The notes below the pieces were generated by a model. It saw only the letters and a program-made list of their open reading frames with translations, was not told the DNA's origin and ran no database searches. A program made the position numbers and the translations under genes. Below, piece after piece: positions 23,130 through 28,311 of a stretch of 28,311 nucleotides of DNA. Position 1 is the stretch's first letter. Every line of letters starts with the position of its first letter. The stretch is from CAYTED01 sp964404075 (GTDB lineage: Bacteria; Patescibacteriota; Minisyncoccia; Moranbacterales; UBA1568), in contig CAYOIM010000008.1 of NCBI GenBank assembly GCA_964404075.1, positions 1-28,311 of the forward strand. The letters are read 5' to 3'.

Positions 23130-23199
23130 AGCGGTCGCACCCCGATGAAATATACAGAGATTTCACGGGGTGAACCCCTCAAAAAGAGGAACGACCGCT
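23130..23199. repeat. three-way-junction palindrome, copy E; likely terminator of the DoxX gene
   Basis: Outer stem AGCGGTCG (23130-23137) with CGACCGCT (23192-23199) encloses two hairpins: CACCCCG.TGAAAT/ATTTCACGGGGTG (23138-23172) and CCTC-AAAAA-GAGG (23177-23189). On the - strand TTTTTC follows the outer stem, so it can end the DoxX transcript. Confidence 0.8.
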
Positions 23200-23220
23200 C
23201 AAAACAAACTCTTGAAATAT

Positions 23221-23691
23221 CTATTCCTTCGTCTCACAACTTCCCCCGCCACAGCAAGAGTCGCCATCCTTGCAATCCCCTTCTTTGCAAGCCCTCTTAC
23301 AAGACGGGCATGGGCAACACACGAACATCATGAGCCCACCGACGATGGCGAGATTCTTCAAAAATTGCGTCATCTGCATCTGACCGCCATCGCCATTCCA
23401 ATGCATATGGAACATGAGCGTCGCGAGCACCGTAAAGACAATGAGCATCCACGCCGCCGTGCTCGTCTTGTAGTTCGCAAGGAGCATGAGTCCGCCGCCA
23501 AGCTTGAGCACTATAGCGATCACCGTCGCGACGACAGCGATACCCCCGAGTCCCCAAGGCGAGAGTCCGGCGAACACCATCCCCGAAGTATCTGAAAAAT
23601 TCGTGAGGAATCCATATCCCCCGACGATAAAGAGGAGCGAGAGAAGTATCCTCGGTCCGTGTTGCATCGGCATGCATTGCTTGTCCATCAT
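23221..23691 (-). CDS. DoxX-family membrane protein with Cys-rich tail
   Basis: 156 residues. Four membrane helices (about 14-32, 47-70, 79-96, 110-124) in the DoxX layout (LLSLLFIVGGYGFL, LKLGGGLMLL). After the last helix comes a 30-residue tail with nine Cys (125, 126, 128, 131, 135, 140, 146, 147, 152) in CCxC and CCGGGSC patterns. A short Met/His/Cys segment (MDKQCMPMQHG) precedes helix 1. Both ends look suited to binding soft metals such as copper or zinc, which plain DoxX proteins lack; this role is inference. TATAAT on the - strand (23708-23713) lies about 17 nt before the ATG, giving a very short leader with no SD. Confidence 0.85.
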   Translation of the reverse strand: MMDKQCMPMQHGPRILLSLLFIVGGYGFLTNFSDTSGMVFAGLSPWGLGGIAVVATVIAIVLKLGGGLMLLANYKTSTAAWMLIVFTVLATLMFHMHWNGDGGQMQMTQFLKNLAIVGGLMMFVCCPCPSCKRACKEGDCKDGDSCCGGGSCETKE

Positions 23692-23782
23692 AGTCTATTT
23701 CTTATTGATTATAACCTGCCCCTTCAGTATAACTCTCTCCAAAGAAAAAACAAGAACCTGTCAAATGGGAGAAGGGATAAAA

Positions 23783-23886
23783 AAAATAGACTTACAGGGG
23801 TGACTACAGGGAATCGAACCCTGATTCATGGTACCACAAACCATTGTCCTACCATTGAACGATAGTCACCCCTCTAAGTCTATTTT
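23783..23886. repeat. 24-bp inverted repeat enclosing tRNA-His
   Basis: Bases 23783-23806 are complementary to 23863-23886 at 23 of 24 positions. The inner 7-8 bp are the acceptor stem of tRNA-His; the outer 16 positions (AAAATAGACTTA and neighbours) lie outside the mature tRNA. None of the other tRNA genes here is flanked this way. Confidence 0.9.
23799..23870 (-). tRNA. tRNA-His (anticodon GTG)
   Basis: Acceptor GTGACTA/TAGTCAC with the extra G-1 paired to C73, as required for histidyl-tRNA. Anticodon stem ATGGT/ACCAT around TTGTGGT, T arm CAGGG-TTCGATT-CCCTG. CCA is not encoded. Last of the Lys-Arg-His cluster. Confidence 0.95.
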
Positions 23887-23896
23887 CAAAACCAAG

Positions 23897-23968
23897 TGCC
23901 CTCGGCAGGAATCGAACCGACATCAAGGGCTTAGAAGACCCCTGCTCTATCCATTGAGCTACGAGGGC
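23897..23968 (-). tRNA. tRNA-Arg (anticodon TCT)
   Basis: Acceptor GCCCTCG/CGAGGGC, D arm GCTCAATGGATAGAGC, anticodon loop CTTCTAA on a stem with two G-T pairs, T stem GTCGG/CCTGC with one C-T mismatch. CCA is not encoded. Confidence 0.93.
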
Positions 23969-23977
23969 ATTTTCCGG

Positions 23978-24050
23978 TGGGCGCAGAGGGATTCGAACCC
24001 CCGACCGTTGGCTTAAGAGGCCACTGCTCTACCAACTGAGCTATGCGCCC
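23978..24050 (-). tRNA. tRNA-Lys (anticodon CTT)
   Basis: Acceptor GGGCGCA/TGCGCCC, D arm GCTCAGTTGGTAGAGC, anticodon loop CTCTTAA on TGGC/GCCA, T loop TTCGAAT. CCA is not encoded. First of the Lys-Arg-His cluster; no clear promoter is seen in the AT-rich bases upstream. Confidence 0.95.
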
Positions 24051-24166
24051 AACTCATCTTTCCTTCAAAATAAACAAAATATCCCCTTGAAAGGATAGAA
24101 AAAGAATACCAAGAAAAATCAACTCCGTCAATCCAAACTACCACCTTATGCATGCAAGATTCTCAA

Positions 24167-24200
24167 GGTCAGTCCTTGGGATGGACATGAAGGACTGACC
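24167..24200 (-). terminator. 11-bp hairpin after the SIMPL gene
   Basis: GGTCAGTCCTT (24167-24177) and AAGGACTGACC (24190-24200) are perfectly complementary. It lies 13 nt beyond the SIMPL stop. There is no T-run, so it may be an mRNA end-stabilising hairpin rather than a terminator. Confidence 0.55.
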
Positions 24201-24212
24201 CTGAAAAATCCC

Positions 24213-24992
24213 CTAGTCCCGTATCTCGTAAGTGATGGTGACATGCACCTTGGTCTCATTCGTACCGGGCTCGATGGTCGGAGTCGCCATATCCGCGGAC
24301 TTCACCGCACCACCCATACCTTCGGCATAATTGTACATTGGCGACACGGGAGATCCCTGATCCTCATAGAGCGATGTCATTTTCCCCACGCGGAACCCTC
24401 CGGCTTTCGCGATATCCTTCGCCTTCTGTTTCGCCTTCATGATCGCTTCCCCTCTCGCCTGATCCTTCGCGACCGTCTCATCATCAACGACGAAGCTGAC
24501 CGACGAGACGCTGTTCGCACCCTTGTCTATGACACCGGAGAGCATATCGCCGAGCTTCTCCAGATCCCGCACCTTGACCGAAAGAGATTGATTCAGCGTG
24601 TACCCGGTAATGGATGGCGGAGGGCATACGGACTGTCCATCGCGCGTACAGTTCGGGTACGAATACCGTGGGGAAAGCGAATAATCCGTCGTCTGCAGAT
24701 CCTTCTTCTCCACGCCCATATCCTTCAGATAGGCATTCACCGCGTTCATCTTGTCGATATTTTGCTTCTGTATCTCTCCCACATTTTTCCCGCCCTCAGT
24801 CACGAGGCTCACCGAGAACTTCGCCACATCCGGCGTGACCTTGACCGTACTCTCCGCATCTACGGAAAAAGTTCGATTTGAATCACCCTGCTTCACTTCC
24901 TGTCCATACCGATACACATACCCCAGTGCCGCGACCGACAGGACGATGAAGAATATCCCCCTCGCCCGATCCGTGAAATTTTCACACAACAT
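24213..24992 (-). CDS. SIMPL-domain (DUF541) membrane-anchored protein
   Basis: 259 residues. One N-terminal membrane helix (about 12-30, GIFFIVLSVAALGYVYRYG) exposes the rest outside. The domain shows VDAESTVKVTPDVAKFSVSLVTEG, LQTTDYSLSPRYSY and the C-terminal HVTITYEIRD, all typical of SIMPL proteins (the OMP28-like, YggE-type family). Its biochemical role is unknown; relatives affect envelope or oxidative stress. The insertion YPNCTRDGQSVCPPP has two Cys that could form a disulfide. TATACT lies about 30 nt upstream as a possible -10; no SD. Confidence 0.9.
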   Translation of the reverse strand: MLCENFTDRARGIFFIVLSVAALGYVYRYGQEVKQGDSNRTFSVDAESTVKVTPDVAKFSVSLVTEGGKNVGEIQKQNIDKMNAVNAYLKDMGVEKKDLQTTDYSLSPRYSYPNCTRDGQSVCPPPSITGYTLNQSLSVKVRDLEKLGDMLSGVIDKGANSVSSVSFVVDDETVAKDQARGEAIMKAKQKAKDIAKAGGFRVGKMTSLYEDQGSPVSPMYNYAEGMGGAVKSADMATPTIEPGTNETKVHVTITYEIRD

Positions 24993-25062
24993 ATTTTTTT
25001 CTTATTACTTAGCATCTCCAGTATATCCTATATTCTCCAAAAAAACACGCTCTTCATTTTTT

Positions 25063-25080
25063 GTGCTCCCACTCAGAATC
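25063..25080. repeat. degenerate copy of the tRNA-Arg(TCG) 3' end
   Basis: GTGCTCCC, 4 nt, AGAATC repeats the spacing and most bases of 25194-25211. The TCTTCATT before it also matches the flank of the tRNA gene. It lies 131 bp downstream of the tRNA, an arrangement like that of tRNA-Glu. Confidence 0.55.
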
Positions 25081-25151
25081 CTCGCCTATCGGCAGAGGGA
25101 ACTCGGACGAACGACCCCACTGTCATGCTGTGCCCTCAGAGAAAATCCCTG

Positions 25152-25166
25152 TCCGCCTTGGGCGGA
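25152..25166 (-). terminator. hairpin after tRNA-Arg(TCG)
   Basis: TCCGCC-TTG-GGCGGA, with ATTTTC downstream on the - strand. Short but GC-rich. Confidence 0.5.
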
Positions 25167-25191
25167 GAACTCCCACACGATCAATCTTCAT

Positions 25192-25266
25192 TGGTGCTCC
25201 CGCCAAGAATCGAACTTGGACTAACGGTTCCGAAGACCGCTGTGATATCCGTTTCACTACGGGAGC
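25192..25266 (-). tRNA. tRNA-Arg (anticodon TCG)
   Basis: Acceptor GCTCCCG/CGGGAGC, anticodon stem GCGGT/ACCGT around CTTCGGA, T arm CCAAG-TTCGATT-CTTGG. ACCA follows, so this is the only tRNA in the window with an encoded CCA. Confidence 0.94.
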
Positions 25267-25335
25267 GTGCACTTATGTATACCGAAAAAAAGCCTCTCTG
25301 TCAAAGAAAAAAATGCAAAAAAACTCTCTCCAAAG

Positions 25336-25656
25336 CTATTTTTCAGACCCTTCTTTCTCCCCATCGAGGTGACGGACGATATCCCGCATGAAGAGGATTC
25401 CAGCGAGGAACAATACCGAAGCGATCATGCGCATACTCTCTATGATTACGCTTGCCATCACGGCATACGCGGAAAAATGGAAGAGATTCGTCGCTTCCGC
25501 CACGATGAGGAATGCCAGCGCGACCGCAAACAGCTTGTACGAAACATCGAGTTCCATCTCGACGCGCCACACCACCCCCACGGCGAAGAGGAAGGCGAGC
25601 GAGAGCGCCACCAGGGTGAGTGCATGGGCGAAAATGAGAAAAAATTCGGAGTTCAT
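25336..25656 (-). CDS. small four-helix membrane protein
   Basis: 106 residues; hydrophobic segments at about 5-30, 40-58, 62-75 and 78-95, then a charged tail (RDIVRHLDGEKEGSEK) probably in the cytoplasm. No family recognised. Its ATG overlaps the stop of the 25653-27065 gene by 4 bp (ATGA), so the two are translationally coupled and likely act together at the membrane. Confidence 0.7.
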   Translation of the reverse strand: MNSEFFLIFAHALTLVALSLAFLFAVGVVWRVEMELDVSYKLFAVALAFLIVAEATNLFHFSAYAVMASVIIESMRMIASVLFLAGILFMRDIVRHLDGEKEGSEK

Positions 25657-27065
25657 CTGAGCACCCCCTTTCCCGTTCCGAAGAACCCCAGACGGATGAG
25701 CTGCCGTTCCGTAATATGTCTCCAGGCATGGAGGGAGAGCCAGTATTCACGAAGGAAGAGGAAGAGCCACAGGAGGAGAAGGGTGAGGAGTACGAACGCG
25801 ATCCATCCGGAAAAAGCGACCACCTGCGGTAGCGTCACCGCCACTCCTCCGCCGAGCCGGAGGATCGGCAAGGGTAAAACAGCAAGCGACACCGTTCGCG
25901 TCACGCTGTACTGACCCAATGCCACGGTCGCCCGGACACGATACCGTTCTCCAGGATCGGCAGAGAGGGGGACGATCATCTGAGCATCCGAGAGCGCATG
26001 CTCTCTCAACTGAAGTGTCGCCTCGGTGTGCGCGACGCGCCGACCATCCGGAGAAACCAGCTCATAGACAATATCCGCATTTCTCCCATCATATTGAGAT
26101 TCCATCCGCAATACTTCGAGCGAAACACGCAAGACATCCCCCTGATACACCGAGATGGGCACATCCGAGAGCGAAAAATCAAATGGCGTACCAGGAGGTC
26201 GCGCGATGACCGACTCCTCCGTCACGGCGATTCCTCCCTTCTTTTTCCGGTTACTTCCGCCATGAGACGATCCCGAAGAACCCTCCTCTTCACGAGTAAA
26301 CGAGCGCGTCTTCGTAATGTGTCTCGTCCCATCGAGCGGGTCCGTCGCCGTGACGGAAAGCGTATATTCCCCTGCCACGAGGTCTACTGCCGGCGTCCAT
26401 GACCAATACCCCGCTCCGTTCGCGATGACCTGATCCGAAATGACCTGCCCGCCATACACAAGAATATCGACGAGAGCGTTTTGCATATTCGTCGTTCCGG
26501 TAAATGTCGGACGAAGCACTTTCGTCTTCAACTCCGATAAGGAAGCGATGTTGTTCCCCTCGAAACTCACGATATCAAGCGTCGGCGGCGGCTGGAGCGT
26601 CCCGCAGTCGAGCGTCGTCGTATTCGCGGGATCAGACACCGCGATACCCGGACCCATAGGGCCATGCGCCGTCACCACATACGAATAACTCGTCATATTC
26701 GATACGGCGGTATCCGTATAATTCGACAGCGCCAATCCGGAGACGAGCGGGAGTCCATCCCGTTCGATACTCCAGGAGAGGGTGTTGTCATCATCCGCCC
26801 AATCGAGATTCACCCGCGGCGCTCCGGTCACGCACACCGGTGTCGCCGTGACCACCGGCTGTACCGGCGGATCGAGCACCCGCGCCGAAACAGTGATGAT
26901 CTCATCTGCCAAAGCATGGAACTTGTCCCTCAGATCAGAGAGGAGAAATCTCGGTCCGAGAAAAAAAGAGAGGGAGAGATAAAAACCGAAAGCAATCACG
27001 GTAAGCAAAAAATGCACCCGTGCCAACCTCCGTAAAATTTTCTTTTTCTTTCGGGAGAGTTTCAT
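25653..27065 (-). CDS. membrane-anchored Ig/Fn3-like surface protein
   Basis: 470 residues. A basic N terminus (MKLSRKKKKILRRLARVH) precedes a first membrane helix at about 17-38. The outside part holds Fn3-like strands at about 65-155 (NTLSWSIERDGLPLVSG, SYSYVVTAHGP), an Ig-like segment at about 165-260 (LDIVSFEGNN to YTLSVTATD), a Ser/Gly-Lys linker (GSSGSSHGGSNRKKKGG), and another beta domain to about 400. A second helix at about 410-440 is followed by a basic cytoplasmic end. This suggests an extracytoplasmic adhesion or scaffold loop held at both ends. TATAAT lies 6 nt before the ATG, so the mRNA is probably leaderless. Confidence 0.8.
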   Translation of the reverse strand: MKLSRKKKKILRRLARVHFLLTVIAFGFYLSLSFFLGPRFLLSDLRDKFHALADEIITVSARVLDPPVQPVVTATPVCVTGAPRVNLDWADDDNTLSWSIERDGLPLVSGLALSNYTDTAVSNMTSYSYVVTAHGPMGPGIAVSDPANTTTLDCGTLQPPPTLDIVSFEGNNIASLSELKTKVLRPTFTGTTNMQNALVDILVYGGQVISDQVIANGAGYWSWTPAVDLVAGEYTLSVTATDPLDGTRHITKTRSFTREEEGSSGSSHGGSNRKKKGGIAVTEESVIARPPGTPFDFSLSDVPISVYQGDVLRVSLEVLRMESQYDGRNADIVYELVSPDGRRVAHTEATLQLREHALSDAQMIVPLSADPGERYRVRATVALGQYSVTRTVSLAVLPLPILRLGGGVAVTLPQVVAFSGWIAFVLLTLLLLWLFLFLREYWLSLHAWRHITERQLIRLGFFGTGKGVLR

Positions 27066-27071
27066 CTTTGT

Positions 27072-27100
27072 ATTATAGCAAAGAAAAAAGAGCTGGTCAG
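27072..27100 (-). promoter_or_regulatory. promoter of the 25653-27065 gene, leaderless
   Basis: On the - strand CTGACC (27095-27100), 17 nt, TATAAT (27072-27077), then 6 nt to ATG 27065. The -35 box lies in the loop of the preceding gene's terminator. Confidence 0.75.
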
Positions 27101-27106
27101 GCTCTT
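27084..27106 (-). terminator. terminator of the 27136-27363 gene
   Basis: On the - strand AAGAGC-CTGACCA-GCTCTT followed by TTTT. It overlaps the next gene's promoter. Confidence 0.7.
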
Positions 27107-27135
27107 CGTATTTATCTTTAATCGACCGCTTTTAC

Positions 27136-27363
27136 TTATTCGGGTTTCGATGTGTCATTTTGCCGCATCAGTTCATTCAATGCGTCAGCAAGACGGGCAG
27201 CAACTTGACCCCCACTAATGACCGTGTCATCAGGACACCGAATGGGGAAGCACTGCGCCACGGTATTTCCGTGCCCAGGTCCCGTATCTGTGGCAATAAC
27301 ATAACGCTCCGCCCCTACATAAAACGGTCCCGCCGCCAAAAGACTAGCCAAGATTGGATCCAT
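27136..27363 (-). CDS. 75-residue unknown protein
   Basis: 75 residues from MDPILASLLAAGPFYVGAER; no family recognised. It has a Gly-rich centre (ATDTGPGHGNTVAQC), a second Cys (IRCPDDTVISGGQ) and a C-terminal helix (ARLADALNELMRQ). ATG 27363 is chosen because GAGGGG lies 7 nt upstream and a promoter (TTGACA-17-CATACT, 27403-27431) fits; the longer frame to 27480 would include that promoter. It has its own terminator, so it is a single-gene transcript directly after the 16S terminator. The SD sets it apart from the core genes. Confidence 0.6.
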   Translation of the reverse strand: MDPILASLLAAGPFYVGAERYVIATDTGPGHGNTVAQCFPIRCPDDTVISGGQVAARLADALNELMRQNDTSKPE

Positions 27364-27402
27364 CTCTTCACCCCTCATCGGTTTGTTAAAAATCTTCCAT
27401 GC

Positions 27403-27431
27403 AGTATGGCAAAAAAGAATCAGGGTGTCAA
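27403..27431 (-). promoter_or_regulatory. promoter of the 27136-27363 gene
   Basis: On the - strand TTGACA (27426-27431), 17 nt, CATACT (27403-27408); start near 27396. Confidence 0.75.
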
Positions 27432-27451
27432 TGCACGATTCATGGAATAGC

Positions 27452-27475
27452 AAAAAACCAGCCCCACGAGCTGAT
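27452..27475 (-). terminator. terminator of the 16S transcript
   Basis: On the - strand ATCAGCTC-GTG-GGGCTGGT (8 bp, two T-G pairs) followed by TTTTT. It lies about 230 nt after the 16S 3' end. Confidence 0.75.
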
Positions 27476-27705
27476 TTCATAATCTAAACAAAACAAAGTG
27501 ATCTAAATCTTTTGCGGTCAGTCTTCGGAGTCTCCGAGGTACTGTTCATGGGATGCTTTCGCGATCCCTTTATCTTCACTTGCCCGAGAATAAAAGTAAA
27601 CTTTCATTTCGTTCTTGCTTGATAAGTAATTCACAGCCGACCTATCTTTGGGTCAAGATTCCTTCTCGAAAGAAGAAACCGAGAACCCACCGAATATCTC
27701 CCTAG
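27476..27705 (-). other. trailer of the 16S transcript
   Basis: No gene. It contains a small hairpin near 27524-27540 and a GGGT...ACCC foldback near 27650-27691, close to the 16S 3' end, which may serve processing. No tRNA, 23S or 5S sequence is seen. Confidence 0.5.
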
Positions 27706-28311
27706 AAAGGAGGTGATTCATCCACAGCTTCCGCTACGGATGCCTTGTTACGACTTCGTCCCTATCACTAACCCCACCGTAGTTCCCGATTTGACCCGGG
27801 ACCTTCTGGTGTTGCCAGCTCTCTTGACGTGACGGGCGGTGAGTACAAGATCCGAGAACGTATTCACCGTGACGTTGCTGATTCACGATTACTAGCGATT
27901 CCAGCTTCATGCAGGCGAGTTGCAGCCTGCAATCCGAACTGAGGCCGGGTTTGTGGGATTGGCTCCCCCTTGCGGGTTGGCAGCCCTTTATAACCGACCA
28001 TTGTAGCACGTGTGTAGCCCAGGGTGTCAAAGGGCCATGCTGATCTGACGTCATCCCCTCCTTCCTCCCAGCCCTTTGTTCGCAGACGAACAAAGGAAAT
28101 CACAAATCCTAAATTTCAATTTCCAAACAACTCTCAAATTCCAATCTTTAAATTTCAAACAAAATTTCTTGCGTTTGTAATTTAAGATGTGGTTATTGTA
28201 ATTTATTTGGAACTTATGATTTTGAATTTGGTTATTCCCTTTGCGCTGTGCACAAAGGGCTGGGCAGTCTAAAGTGACACTTGAAACACTTTATGGGGGT
28301 TGCGCTCGTTT
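27706..28311 (-). rRNA. rrs: 16S ribosomal RNA, 3' part (runs off the window)
   Basis: It covers roughly E. coli positions 1095 to the 3' end. The strand complement shows AACGAGCGCAACC, GGATGACGTCA, ACACGTGCTACAAT, the TGTACTCACCGCCCGTCA region and the 3' end ATCACCTCCTTT, so the anti-SD is intact. Helix 40 is replaced by a long insertion (28067-28264). No 23S or 5S follows before a terminator at 27452-27475. Confidence 0.97.
28067..28264. repeat. insertion in helix 40 of 16S rRNA
   Basis: CCCAGCCCTTTGT (28067-28079) pairs perfectly with 28252-28264. Inside each end is a further hairpin, CCTTTGTTCG/CGAACAAAGG on the left and CCCTTTG/CAAAGGG on the right. The two ends are similar inverted sequences of about 30 nt. 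The centre is AT-rich, made of AAATTTC/AATTCC words. No reading frame is seen, so it is not a homing-endonuclease intron. Confidence 0.88.

Noticed and set aside
1..28311. CRISPR array or cas genes
   Set aside because: The repeats found (22.0-23.2 kb) are palindromes with irregular spacing, not equal-length repeats with unique spacers, and no cas-like protein is present.

Overview
The window reads as a chromosomal piece of a Candidate Phyla Radiation (Patescibacteria, Parcubacteria-like) bacterium. The signs are: a 16S rRNA gene with a roughly 180-nt insertion in helix 40 and no 23S gene downstream; an RNA polymerase alpha subunit that ends after its N-terminal domain; a zinc-type uS4; core genes with very short or absent leaders and no clear Shine-Dalgarno (SD) sequence; and small surface or envelope proteins typical of that group (PEGA, SIMPL, VanW, DoxX, PrsW-like, Fn3/Ig-like). 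The standard genetic code fits, because TGA is a real stop for valS. I cannot assign a lower taxon from sequence alone.

Layout. 0.1-2.9 kb (+): a PEGA/beta-propeller membrane protein and an HD-GYP-like protein. 3.0-7.2 kb (-): one ribosomal/transcription operon, infA-rpmJ-rpsM-rpsK-rpsD-rpoA-rplQ-rplM-rpsI. 7.2-7.6 kb: a repeat-bearing spacer. 7.6-9.5 kb (-): a polyprenyl synthase and UppS pair. 9.7-11.3 kb (-): a 3'-5' exonuclease and two small unknown proteins. 11.5-12.2 kb (-): tRNA-Thr, rpmG, tRNA-Trp and tRNA-Glu. 12.4-16.5 kb: an accessory stretch, visibly more AT-rich and with strong SD sites. It holds a GNAT gene broken by TGA, a two-gene operon (unknown plus nucleotidyltransferase-like), a metallophosphoesterase and small unknowns. 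16.8-22.0 kb (+): valS, a PrsW-like protease, Hsp20 and a VanW protein. 22.0-23.2 kb: an orphan transcription unit with two consensus promoters and a strong terminator, set among several GC-rich palindromes. 23.2-25.3 kb (-): DoxX with a Cys-rich tail, tRNA-Lys/Arg/His, a SIMPL protein and tRNA-Arg. 25.3-27.4 kb (-): a membrane-anchored Ig/Fn3-like protein, a small membrane protein and a 75-residue unknown. 27.7 kb to the end (-): the 3' part of 16S rRNA.

How it fits together. Most genes serve translation and transcription, the lipid carrier (short-chain prenyl synthase feeding UppS), and envelope quality control. Core genes start transcription at or just upstream of the ATG, while accessory genes carry 5' leaders with AAGGAG-like sites, so two initiation styles coexist. 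Several spacers contain long imperfect hairpins made of AT-rich repeated words, and an insertion of the same style sits inside the 16S gene. The most promising unexplained items are the orphan transcription unit at 22.08-22.87 kb with its palindromes, the 16S insertion, the two-gene operon at 13.2-15.1 kb, and tRNA-His locked inside a 24-bp extended stem.
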